Below, piece after piece: positions 1 to 8,897 of a stretch of DNA of 28,380 nt (position 1 is the stretch's first letter; every line of letters begins with the position of its first letter). The stretch spans positions 1 to 28,380 of the forward strand of contig CANTFK010000571.1 of NCBI GenBank assembly GCA_947646735.1, read 5' to 3'. The stretch is from Peronospora farinosa. Its lineage: Eukaryota; Oomycota; Peronosporomycetes; Peronosporales; Peronosporaceae. The position numbers and the translations under genes were made by a program. The notes beneath the pieces were generated by a model. That model saw only the letters and a program-made list of their open reading frames with translations. It did not search any database and was not told the origin of the DNA.

Positions 1-258
1 GGTTTTAACAGATTAGTTTTATTAGATAGATAACTATATTAAATACAGTTTTCTTTTCCCTCTCAACTAAGCGTTTGTTTAGTTATAAGCTTCCTCTGCT
101 CACGTGTACGTGAGGTTTTAATGCACCTGCTTTCACTGTAATCAGTGAAAGAAGACTATACTGTAATCAGTATAGTCGAAGGGTGCCCCATTACAGCTAC
201 GGTCGAACATGATGTCTTGCGGCGAAATTGCCTTGTCTTTTGCATTGGCAACCCTTAG
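1..258. other. non-coding, AT-rich flank of retroelement type
   Basis: No convincing coding region is visible on either strand. The stretch begins AT-rich and contains two consecutive hairpins (listed separately). It ends directly at a TGTAACGGG sequence that resembles an LTR start. It may be internal or 3' sequence of another element, but nothing recognisable supports a specific family. Confidence 0.5.
131..177. repeat. pair of perfect hairpins sharing the core ACTG-TAAT-CAGT
   Basis: The first hairpin has an 8-bp stem (TTTCACTG, 131-138; CAGTGAAA, 143-150) around a TAAT loop. The second, 3 bp further on, has a 10-bp stem (GACTATACTG, 154-163; CAGTATAGTC, 168-177) around the same TAAT loop. 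Both share the core ACTGTAATCAGT but have different outer stems, which suggests compensatory change around a duplicated unit. The function is unknown. Confidence 0.7.
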
Positions 259-1016
259 TGTAACGGGCTAACAGTTAAACGGTTAGTTAAGTATCGAATA
301 CTTAACGGGCAGGTATACAAGGGTACGAGGTACCTTAGGCCGGCCACTAGGGTGTGGCACATCAATGTGACCCACCCTCGTGAATGTGATATCCATGGAT
401 GGATTCACATTTAACGAGGATGACGCCAGTTGGGACTGGGCGTCATGGAGAGGCTACAAACAGACGTCTTCAGCAAGCTTAAATATATTGTAAGCTCGCA
501 CGTTGGGATACGCTTCTAAAGATACGCGTATTCAATCTTTGCATAATCAATCAATCAGTAGTTAGATTTATATTTACTTTAACATCTATTAAGTAAGCCA
601 TTCTTGAATTTACTAAACATCGCACACTGTGCACGAGAAGCTGTATAAGCTTCTGCGTGTCGTAAGTGTAGCTCTTGTCTTAGCAGTTCGTTGCGCGGCT
701 CGCTTAAACGACTGAAACGATTGGTACTGCTCTTTAGCTCCGACCAACACCACCACCACCGCACGCGGAGGTTAGACGGTCAAACCGCTTCCTTACGCTG
801 CCCAAAAGTGTGTGCTTTCGTAGTACATGGCAGCTTCTTCCGAAGTGCCCTTCTACAGTAGAAAAATCTTAATTTTCTTAGAACGGGTTGACTTCGTAGT
901 CTTTGGCTTGGTTACTTAGAACTTAGTGGCATTTAGGCTAAACTATTTTTTAGCTTATCAGAACTTGAAACGCTTACAGCGTCTAACTACCTAAAGAGCT
1001 ACGTAGCTTCGCTACA
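259..1016 (+). repeat. divergent gypsy-type LTR, probably solo or fragment
   Basis: It starts TGTAACGGGCTAACAG, like the LTRs at 1230, 4528 and 8898 (TGTAACGGGGTTACAC). It ends ...CTTCGCTACA, like their ...CTCCGCTACA. Between about 838 and 1016 it shares ordered blocks with those LTRs: CTTAGAAC-GGGT-GACTT, TTACTTAGAACTTAGTGGC, and CTAAAGAGCT followed by GCTACA. The middle does not align by eye, so this is a different subfamily about 758 bp long. The flanks CTTAG (254-258) and GCTTA (1017-1021) are not a clean target duplication. A TATA-like AAATATATTG lies near 481-490. No internal coding region adjoins it on either side. Confidence 0.5.
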
Positions 1017-1229
1017 GCTTAAGTATAATTAGTTTTACATTTACCATACCCTAAAGAAGCACAAGGAATTATGACTTGTGATATAACTGTTGGAAGTAAT
1101 GTTTCGTTTCCAGCCGGGTACTAGATGTAAGCCGGTGAAGTCTGCTAAATAATCCTAGAATAGTCAAACTCGCGGTAGTTCTAGAATGTTCGATGCATAG
1201 GTAAACGTGTGGCAGCGGCAAAGGCCGTT
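1017..1229. other. non-coding spacer between two LTRs
   Basis: No ORF or recognisable repeat is seen. Its last five bases (CCGTT, 1225-1229) are the presumed left target duplication of the gypsy element. Confidence 0.5.
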
Positions 1230-1602
1230 TGTAACGGGGTAACACGACAGTTGTAACATCGTTCCGAAAGTATCGTCTAAAAATCTGTGTATAATGTGCT
1301 TAGTACAGCGTTATCGATTATCGAATTCTAATAGATAAGATACAGTATTCGGTAATACCGTATCTTTAACGCTAATACTTAATACCTCGCTAAAAGAAGT
1401 ATCAAGAATACATTAATGCAATAAAGAAAACTTCAACCGCATATAATAATTACTATTATAGTAATTAATCTACTTTTAAGTCGTTTAATTAGTTCCTTAG
1501 AACTAAGTGGCTTTTAGCCTTAACTCTATTTAGTTCTCTAGAACTAAGAGGCTTCCAGCCGAAAGTCTTCCTCTGGCTAAAGAGTTGTGCATCTCGGCTA
1601 CA
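1230..1602 (+). repeat. 5' LTR, rearranged (373 bp)
   Basis: It begins TGTAACGGGGTAACACG and ends CTCGGCTACA. It is shorter than the 637-bp 3' LTR for two visible reasons. Positions 1271-1439 match 8943-9112 of the 3' LTR as the reverse complement, with about 22 and 4 bases lost at the edges. Also, about 237 bp corresponding to roughly 9168-9404, including the TATA-like and AATAAA motifs, are missing. Together these account for the 264-bp length difference. The final 130 bp match the 3' LTR at about 95% by eye. Confidence 0.85.
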
Positions 1603-1604
1603 CT

Positions 1605-1620
1605 TGGTAGCACTTGTAGT
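1605..1620 (+). other. candidate primer binding site
   Basis: TGGTAGCACTTGTAGT begins two bases after the 5' LTR end. It starts with TGG, as expected for pairing to a tRNA 3' CCA end. The priming tRNA was not identified. Confidence 0.5.
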
Positions 1621-1666
1621 CAATCCTACACCTGAGTCTTTAACGACTGACTGACCCTATGTGAGG

Positions 1667-2668
1667 ATGGAGAATCAAAATCACCTCGCTGAGGCACAAC
1701 CACTCGCCTTAAATAAATTATCTGCGTTCGTCGGGCCCAATCAAATCGAGGCCCTTTTGGCCCAAGGCCCGGAGGTTATAAATGCTCGTCTTGAAGCCTT
1801 TATGCGTTATGAGGCAACGCTACTTGGGCAGGTCCACTATCAGGCAGCGTCAGATGCGGCTTCACAGTACATCCCGGTACCTGTGCCCGATGCAAAGCCA
1901 AAGGCTCGCCCACTTGTTTTAAACGTGAAAACCTTTGAGGGGAAGGAGGGAGAAAATCTTCTCCTTTGGATCCGAGAAGTTGAAATGGCAATGGATACAG
2001 CCATGCTTGTGTCAAATAAGCAACTAATGGGCTTGGCAATATCGAAGCTCGGTGGAAGAGCTAGAGAGTGGGCTCTAACGAGCGATGTCTCTGTAAATGC
2101 TGCATTCCCCACATGGGAAATGCTTAAAAAGCAATTCGCCTAGGTACTTGCACCGCCTAATCAGGCTTATCGTGTGTGCTCACAATTCTTATCTACCCGA
2201 CAGGGCAAGAAACAATTGTCGGACTATGTCCAAGAGTTGAGAACTCTCATTGCTGCTATGCAGTAGGACCCACTGGCAGAGGAAGTCCGAGTAACCATTT
2301 TTATGGAAGGACTTCGCACTGGGGTCGCCAGGACGGAAGTTTTCCGTGTCCAGCCTTCGACTTTCGAAGAGGCAGTAAGCGTATCGTTTAACGCTAAATT
2401 TGATTTTAAATCTGCTCGATATGGTCTACCCTGGTATCAATCAAACACCTTTAACAGGGCGGAACCCATGGACCTCAGCCATGCTAAAGAAGCTGAGCTT
2501 CAAGCTGCTAAGCAGCAAAGTAACATCCGTAGATGTTACATGTGCGGGAGCACTAGGCATCTCCGTCCTAGCTGTCCGCTGCGAAATCAACGTTCAAATC
2601 GGCAGAGCCGAAACCCTGCTCCTAGCCAAAAGGCGAGCACCGCAGGGGAAAACGTCAGCTCCCAGTAG
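1667..2668 (+). pseudogene. gag: gag polyprotein remnant (capsid-like plus CCHC knuckle)
   Basis: One reading frame runs from ATG 1667 ([11 protein letters not shown]) to TAG 2666-2668 and is interrupted by TAG at 2141-2143 and 2264-2266. An upstream in-frame GTG at 1661 is not a likely eukaryotic start. The first third has the retrotransposon gag pattern ([13 protein letters not shown], then LGGRAREWA). The C-terminal part carries a zinc knuckle C-x2-C-x4-H-x4-C at 2534-2575 (CYMCGSTRHLRPSC). In the family this protein forms the particle and binds the RNA. Both internal stops replace positions where CAG or a similar codon is expected, which is consistent with C-to-T decay. It is not functional as read. 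Confidence 0.85.
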
Positions 2669-2715
2669 GCGCGGGGAGCCCTACTGGGAAAGAACTAAGT
2701 TCTGTTGAATCTTGA

Positions 2716-3120
2716 GGAGGTAAGGATAAACGGAGCTTAGCCCCAGGTGGTTTTGTGGACGCTTCCATAGAACGAGATTACAAGCCAGGCTTGTTGGTTG
2801 TGTCGGCAACCGTTAAGGGTTTTGAGAAACCATGGTCAATTTTAATTGACTCAGGGGCGTCAGGTAATTATGTCCGACGTCGTTTCCTTGTAGAGAATCA
2901 GCTGTAGGCTGAGGCGATAGAATCGCAAGAGGGTGACAGTATAACCGTTCGACTCGCAACAGTTGTACGTGTCACCGTTCCTAAAGTTCCGTTGAACTTA
3001 GGTGTGAAGTTTTTCGACTTCAATAGCGTTGAACGCTGTCTTGTCCTAGATTTGGACCCGAGATATGATCTCATTCTCGGTATGGCTTGGATGGAACGCC
3101 ATGATCCATATATCGATTAG
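2716..3120 (+). pseudogene. pol: pol: aspartic protease remnant
   Basis: This frame is -1 relative to gag, as is common for gypsy pol. The catalytic triplet is seen in LIDSGASGNYV (Asp codon 2848-2850), and the second conserved block is LDLDPRYDLILGMAW. TAG stops at 2905-2907 and 3118-3120 break it; the latter stands where IDW is common in the family. The enzyme would cut the Gag-Pol polyprotein in the particle. No intact start is visible, and expression would have depended on gag. Confidence 0.8.
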
Positions 3121-4103
3121 AGATCTAAGACCTTAGGCACCACGCGCAATGTTTCTAGTGAAGCTTTGGAGATCCATGAACCCATCTTCGCTAAGAAACA
3201 GAAGCGCTATTGGCGCGAGCCATTAACTGATTCAGTTAGTGTGCTGGACATTGGAGTTTCTGAGTTGATAAACTCCAATGTAACACCAATAGTGCCGAGA
3301 AGATCTCAGTGACACTTAGCGACGCAGCACGTACTACGTTAAGTGAAACTTATAGTAATATTGAGACACTGGATGTCGGTAATGACATCGGCTCTCGTAT
3401 ATAGAAAGTGAAGGTCGATGACCTTGTTAGTGATATGGCTGTAAATGCGATTCACTGGATGTCGGTAATGACATCGGCTCTTGTATAGAGCAAGTTAAGG
3501 TCGATGAACTTGTTAGTAATATGGCTGTAATAGCGATTCACTGGATATCGGTAATGACATCGGCTCTCGGATAGATCAATCTAGGTTTGAAGACCTTGTT
3601 AGTAATGTCACATGTGACGATGTCTCACTGTATGTTGTTAATGACATCAGCCCTCGTATAGAGCAGGTTAAGGCCAAGGGATCTGTTGACCTTGGGGATG
3701 ATGGTATCCCAAGCACTTTAAAAGGTACTGTCTCGTTAATAAGACGGCAGCGTCGCCAGATGGCGTCTGCGAGACGCAAGGCGTCTGTTTTGTCACGTAA
3801 TGATGTCAGTGACGAGCTGTACATCCTGGTCAACGGAGTGACAGGTGATGTAGATGGTGAGGTTGACCTTGAGGAGATACCATCACTAAGTAATCTTTAA
3901 AGCTAGACGAAATGTCTGTGAATGAGTTGCATCAAGCCTTAAAGGCTGGTGCTCTATCCGATATGGTGGTCATTCGATCTAACCTCGAGTTGAACTCATC
4001 CTCGGTTATTGATGAAGCAGTCCTTGAAGATACAAAGGCGGCACTAAGTGCACGTAGTGGAGCATCTATCTTGAAGAATCCTTCAAATCCCTACTATTCT
4101 TAA
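3121..4103 (+). pseudogene. pol: pol: protease-RT linker remnant, containing tandem repeats
   Basis: The protease frame continues with stops near 3310 and beyond, then enters an 86-87 bp tandem repeat (3367-3680). It resumes as a readable frame to a TAA near 3900. After a frame change it reads [19 protein letters not shown] up to TAA at 4101-4103. No domain is recognised here. In gypsy elements this interval is a variable connector ahead of RT. Confidence 0.55.
3367..3680 (+). repeat. tandem repeat, about 3.7 copies of an 86/87-bp unit
   Basis: Units start at 3367, 3453, 3539 and 3626, each beginning CACTG(G/T)AT followed by GGTAATGACATC or a variant. The first two units are 86 bp and differ at about 8 positions; the third is 87 bp with a divergent tail; the fourth decays after about 55 bp. 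The encoded peptide motif is LDVGNDIGSRI and variants. The first three units fall in three different frames because 86 is not a multiple of three. Confidence 0.85.
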
Positions 4104-4527
4104 GAAATTTTAGGACGTGGTGTGCTACGATCCACCGTCGATTCTACCACCTGATAGGGGCGTACGTCATGAAATTGACTTGGTTCCCGGAACCAAATAC
4201 TGTGTAACACGGCAGTGTACTTTACCCAAAGAACCGTGTGACGTCATTGACGAGTTCTTTCGTGCAAATCACGCAGCGGGTATGGTTCGCGAGAGCAAAT
4301 CTCCGCATCGACACCCACTTTCTGTGTTAAGAAACCGAATGGTAAATGGCGTATCGTTCATGCTTATAATAAGCTCAATGAAGCCACTAGACGCCAATAC
4401 CCTGAAAGGATGTTTTTCAGAACATTGTATTTCAGAACAATATGGTCGGTTGTACCATGTACAGTGCGCTCGACTTAGTCGATGGTGATTATTAATTGCT
4501 CATGTGAGCTAGCGATATTACGCTTGC
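4104..4527 (+). pseudogene. pol: pol: reverse transcriptase, 5' half (broken)
   Basis: Early RT motifs are readable: YDPPSILPPDRGVRHEIDL, then TKYCVTRQCTLPKE and VIDEFFRANHAAGMV. A frameshift near 4310 moves the KPNGKWRIVHAYNKLN motif into another frame, and a further shift near 4440 puts MYSALDLVDGDY into a third. This is followed by TAA and TGA in the last stretch before the nested LTR. The reading then resumes at 5173 after the LTR. The gene is non-functional. Confidence 0.85.
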
Positions 4528-5166
4528 TGTAACGGGGTTACACGACGGTTGTAGCGTCTTTCCGATTGTTTACGTCTAAATTCCCCATTGTATTGCATAT
4601 AATGCATTATTATACTTCTCTTTAGAGAGGTATTAAGTATGAGCGTTAAGATACGTTATTCGGTAATACCGTATCTTATTGATTGGGATTCGATAAATCA
4701 CTAACGCTGTACTAAGTACATCATACACATATGTTTAGACGATACGTCGTCCAATAGCAAAGTCTGCATATAATAATTACTATTATAGTAATTAATCTAG
4801 TGTAGTGTACTTAGAGTAGGACTATTTATAAAAAATTTAAAACATAAATAAAATCAGTTCTCATTTTGAGTTTAAGATCGCAAGTCGTTCTGACATGTTC
4901 TCTTGTGCACTTCGTGCGTTGGTTCTCTGAACCTCTAAGCTTCTACCTTGTTCTTGCACTCTGTGCGTTGGTTTTCTGAACCCTAGGCATATTGCTTGTA
5001 GACTAAGTGTCTCTCCTGGTTCCTTAGAACAGGGTGACTTTGAGTCGTTTAATTAGTTCCTTAGAACTAAGTGGCTTTTAGCCTTAGCTCTATTTAGTTC
5101 TCTAGAACTAAGAGGCTTCCAGCCTAAAGTCTTCCTCTGGCTAAAGAGCTGTGCAGCTCCGCTACA
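4528..5166 (+). repeat. nested solo LTR (639 bp) with 5-bp TSD CTTGC
   Basis: It begins TGTAACGGGGTTACACGACG and ends GCAGCTCCGCTACA. It is flanked by exact copies of CTTGC at 4523-4527 and 5167-5171. The RT reading frame runs up to the left edge and continues from the right edge, so this is an insertion. Because no internal retrotransposon sequence accompanies it, it is a solo LTR left by LTR-LTR recombination. It is the same family as the 3' LTR at 8898: about 6 differences over the last 527 bp, but clearly different in the first 110 bp. It carries TTTATAAAAAA near 4825-4835. An inverted pair CGTCTAAA (4573-4580) / TTTAGACG (4734-4741) flanks its central palindrome. Confidence 0.93.
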
Positions 5167-5172
5167 CTTGCT

Positions 5173-6258
5173 GCTGTTAGTAATTTGAGCGGTATGCTCT
5201 GGGATTGGTTGGTGATGCCCCAGGGGCTATCGAATGCTCCGGCTACGTTTAACCGTTTGGTGACGCAACTGTTTCGACCCCATTGAAGTTATGCACAGAC
5301 GTACTTTGATGACATTTTTGTCCATAGTCGAGCTGAAAATGGGCGGTCAGATATTGATAACCATATAGTTCATTTACGAGCTGTGCTCGAGTGCATGCGC
5401 ACTAATAAGCTATATGCTAATGCATCTAAGTGCATCTTCGGGGCCGAAGAAATTCCCTTTCTAGGGTGCTTCATTGGAAAACGGGGCCTAAAAGCGTATC
5501 CCGCCAAGGTCAAAGCCATAGTCGATTGGCCTGTTCCACAGTCTCAGAAGGACTTGCCTAAATGGCTTGGCCTTGCCAATTACTTACACAAGTACAGCGA
5601 GAATTACGCTGATATGGCTCGGCTATTATCCAATTTCCTTAAAAAGGATGTGGAATGGTGTTGGCAGGCCGAACATGAGGATGCTTTTCAAGCGGTGAAG
5701 GCGAGCCTTCTACATGCTCCTATTTTGGCTTTGCCAGACCCTGATCGACCGTTAAGTGTCGTCTGTGACGCATCGTATTTTGCCATTGGCAGTGCTCTGT
5801 TACAATCAGATGATGAAGGCCGTGAGCGTGTAATCGCTTTTGAATCTCGCCAGCTGAAAGCTGCAGAAAAGAACTATCCGGCTCATGACAAAGAGCTACT
5901 TGCGATGAAGTATGCTCTGGTCAAATTCAGAGTTCATCTGCTGGGCTCGAAGCCTTTTGTGATCCATCCCGATCATGCGTCTTTACGCACTGCAATTCAG
6001 TCGCCTCATCTCTCGCAGAGAATGGCCAGATGGCTGTCATGCTTTGCCGAATATAACTTCGAGGTGAAATATAAGCCTGGCAAACAAAACGCTTTGGCTG
6101 ATGCGTTGTCCCGCAGACCTGACTATGAGCTTGCTCATGTTACGACGTTGTCGTCTTCTATCACAGATCTCATTCGTACGGCGTATTCTAAAGAAGATCA
6201 TTGTATAGCGTCGCTACATGCTCTTGGTAGTGATGAGTTCAAAAGACTCGGACATTAA
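5173..6258 (+). pseudogene. pol: pol: reverse transcriptase 3' half and RNase H
   Basis: The frame continues from the right edge of the nested LTR. It contains the RT palm motif MPQGLSNAPATFNRLV and the catalytic YFDDIF (FDDI at 5305-5316). A TGA at 5284-5286 lies between them. The thumb and connection follow, then RNase H with its acidic residues: CDAS (Asp 5767), DKELLAM (Glu 5893), HPDHASLR (Asp 5971) and NALADALSRR (Asp 6100). The frame ends at TAA 6256-6258 because of one extra A in the AAAA run at 6241-6244; the next domain continues in the adjacent frame. It would copy RNA to DNA and remove the RNA strand, but is inactive here. Confidence 0.9.
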
Positions 6259-7656
6259 ATTGTCGGCACGATTACGTGCGAGCCTCCATCGATATTCAAT
6301 CGACCAGAGGCTGTTTTACTATTGTACGGATGTGGCGGATCCTTCGCGCATTGTAGCTTCTCATGATGATGATCTGAAGTATCGTACCCTCTATGAGATA
6401 CATGACACCGCCATCGGGGGTCATCTGGATCGTGAAAAGAAGTACGGTGCAGTATGCCAAAGTTATTGGTGGTCCAAATTATATAAATGGGTGAGCACGT
6501 ATGTACGTACGTTTGAAACTTGCCAACGGGTAAAACCCTCGCCCCATTCGGCAGCGCCGCTGGCTAGTTTGCCTATTCCCACTGTGTGCTGGGAGTTCAT
6601 TAGTATGGACTTTGTGTTTGGTCTACCGAAAGATTCGCATGGCAATACAGGTATTGTGGTCTTCGTTGACCGCTTAAACAAGATGGCTCACTTAGCGGCT
6701 GTGCCAGACTCGATCGATGGTGAAGGTAAAGCGGAACTGTTTATCGATCAAGTGTTTCGCTAACATGGCTTGCCAGTGGCAATTGTTTCTGGCCGTGATC
6801 CTCGTTTCACGAGTAAATTTTGAAAATCCGTCTTCCAGGTGCTTGGCACCCGATTGGACATGTCCCAAGCGGATCATCCGCAGACCGATGGTCAACCAAG
6901 ACGAGTAAATCGCGTTGTTGAAGATATCCTCCGCAGCATTTATGCTGAAACTCCTAAGCGTTGGAGTTCTATGCTCCCTGTTATTGAGTTTGCACTCAAT
7001 AACTCCGTGCACGCCTCTACTGGCTACAATCCGTTCTATGTGAATGGTCTCACACACCCACTCGTTCCGTTGAAGCTAACACCAAGTGGTTCAGGTCTTG
7101 GTGGAGGAGAAGTTGCCGATCGGCTTGCTGATGTCAGCCCTAGTACTGTTAAGAAACAGGTAAATGCGTTTTTCGCAATGCGACTACATGTCTTACGACA
7201 TGTGCAAGATGCAATGGCTGATAGTCAAGATAAACAAAAAGAATATGCAGATGCTAAAGGCAGAAGCTGTATTAATGATTATGAGGTCGGAGACCAAGTC
7301 TTACTTAATGCTAAAAACCTACCTACCAATGTAGTGTCTGCTATCTTTAAGACAAAGTTGCGTCCGCGCTTCATCGTACCCTTTACGGTAGTGGCCAAGA
7401 AAGTCACAGCGTATACGCTTAATTTTCCGCGCAAATTGCGTACACATCACGTGTTCTATGTCGGCATGCTGAAACCATATCGGGATCCGTTCCAAGTGAA
7501 CACTAAGGCGCTCGCCCCGAGCTCATCGGCATTGCCGCGGGACGGATCATCTGCACCAAAAGGTCAAGCTGACCCTCCACTCGGGTTCGGCTCTCCTCCA
7601 GCGATTTAAGGCGGGATTTCATCGACTGCACAGTCTCACAGAGATACTGCACCTCT
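6245..7656 (+). pseudogene. pol: pol: integrase remnant
   Basis: The reading frame is broken by TAA 6761-6763, TGA 6821-6823 and TAA 7607-7609. The zinc-binding HHCC domain is present as IHDTAIGGHLD followed by TFETCQRVK, where the first cysteine is a phenylalanine (codon 6512-6514). The catalytic core shows SMDFVFGLP (Asp 6608) and GRDPRFTSKF (Asp 6797). DHPQTDGQ is followed by P-R-R, so the usual catalytic glutamate (codon 6899) is an arginine. The C-terminal region has VGDQVLLN and a PFTVVAKKVTAYTLNFP block typical of chromovirus integrases. This copy would be catalytically dead even without the stops. Confidence 0.9.
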
Positions 7657-7659
7657 TGA

Positions 7660-7932
7660 GAAGTAGCTCGGCATGAGCTTGTTCTGGTACACCAGCCCCC
7701 TCCGGCATTGCTTGATGGACAGGGTAACCTTTAGTTTCATGTGGAAAGTCTACTGCAGAAACGTCGCCGCCACGGCCAAAACCAGTATCTGGTGAAGTGG
7801 CGGGGATATTCCGAGTCGTGGAACTCATGGGAGCTCGAGGTTCCCTTTCGGCAGGATTGCCCATACGCCGTGGACATGTTTGAACGCCTTGTGCAGGACC
7901 AACCTATTGGCGATGACACTTCTCACCAGTAG
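7660..7932 (+). pseudogene. pol: pol: C-terminal chromodomain
   Basis: The frame is shifted relative to integrase, bounded by TGA 7657-7659 and broken by TAG 7732-7734. It contains FHVESLLQKRRRHGQNQYLV followed by KWRGYSESWNSWE, the classic chromodomain with aromatic cage residues in the K-W-x-G-Y and S-W-E positions. In chromoviruses this module directs integration to particular chromatin. The stop is TAG 7930-7932, which overlaps the end of the antisense ORF by about 29 bp. Confidence 0.88.
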
Positions 7933-8805
7933 TGGTGGGGGTAGTCGAGTAATCGGCCTCAGCCTTTCGTGAACTCGCGGCTACAAGTGTAGCCGAAACG
8001 TTGGAGTGCTGGGTAGGAGACGCATATTGCGTTTGTTGAGACTTTAACTTTCCTCGGTCCTTCAATTTAGCGTAATCGTAACGCATTTTCCGTTCGAGTC
8101 GAACATCTGCCACATCGGCACTTGCCCGTAGGGCCCACATGCTACTTAAACGTCTCGCATAATGCGCCCAGCGGCTAAAATCCGTATCCTCTTCCTCCTC
8201 GGTTTCTCCCGCGAATAGAAGGATGGGAATACCCTTTATGAGAGGAACTGGTACACCGCGCACTTGCCTAGTGAGGCGTGACAAGTATTGGCTTTGTGTA
8301 GTATTGTGGGGTTCCAGATAGCGTTGTCGAAGAGCCGTTCGCGTAGCTTCATCCTCGGGCGAAATGGCCTCAGGCCCAATGGCCCAGCCAGAGAAGGAAT
8401 GTCCAGATGCCTCCTTAAGGCGTTTTCCACTGTAGTTGGTTTGAACTTATATTGTCGGTGGCCCTGAAGCCTTGTCATATTCTTTTTCCGGCGCTTAGCA
8501 CCTTCCCCTTCGTCGATGTTCTGTTGCTGTTGCTCGTCGAGTGGGATAGTAATTGTCGCTGTTGACGATACGTCAGGCGGGTCACGTAACGCTGTTAGCG
8601 CATCTGCAACACCGCGTTCAGGGAACGGATTCGGTGCATGACTAGTGTCATCTTCACCCGTGAGGGTGGATAAAGGGGACCCATCGGGTCCCACAAAGAC
8701 GGTGTCACTTTCGTAATCAACCGCTTCGTCAAGGTTGCCTTCAATGAGGTCCCGTAGAGTCTGTGACTCATTGCCAGGAGGCGTCATGTTGTGTGCCGTG
8801 AACAA
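7904..8805 (-). pseudogene. antisense ORF inside the chromovirus, unknown protein of about 300 aa, one frameshift
   Basis: On the minus strand an ATG at 8805 opens a frame of 189 codons to 8236 (MFTAHNMTPPGNES...). A second frame of 126 codons (8284-7904) overlaps it and continues naturally if the frame changes near 8335-8375. Downstream of that point the second frame reads RQRYLEPHNTT and LTRQVRGVPVPLIKGIPIL, then an acidic run EEEED and a basic helix-like stretch. The first part is acidic and disordered with a KRRKK nuclear-signal-like cluster. No domain is recognised. Sustained open frames on the strand opposite to pol, in the interval between chromodomain and 3' LTR, suggest an accessory antisense gene of this family. 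Confidence 0.55.
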
Positions 8806-8885
8806 ACCGTAAGGTTTAAACGTTCGCTAAAGTACTACCTTAAAAGAGGAAAGATGTCGAGTGACATTCTATGGGAACGTCAGTC

Positions 8886-8897
8886 AGGTGGGGAGAG
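8886..8897 (+). other. polypurine tract
   Basis: AGGTGGGGAGAG lies immediately upstream of the 3' LTR, the expected primer for plus-strand DNA synthesis. It has one interrupting T. Confidence 0.7.

Noticed and set aside
1800..2112. Two minus-strand ORFs opposite gag
   Set aside because: They are exact shadows of the gag coding frame with no domain; they differ from the 7904-8805 case, which has no plus-strand coding partner.
6692..7057. Minus-strand ORF opposite integrase
   Set aside because: The plus strand clearly codes for the integrase core here.
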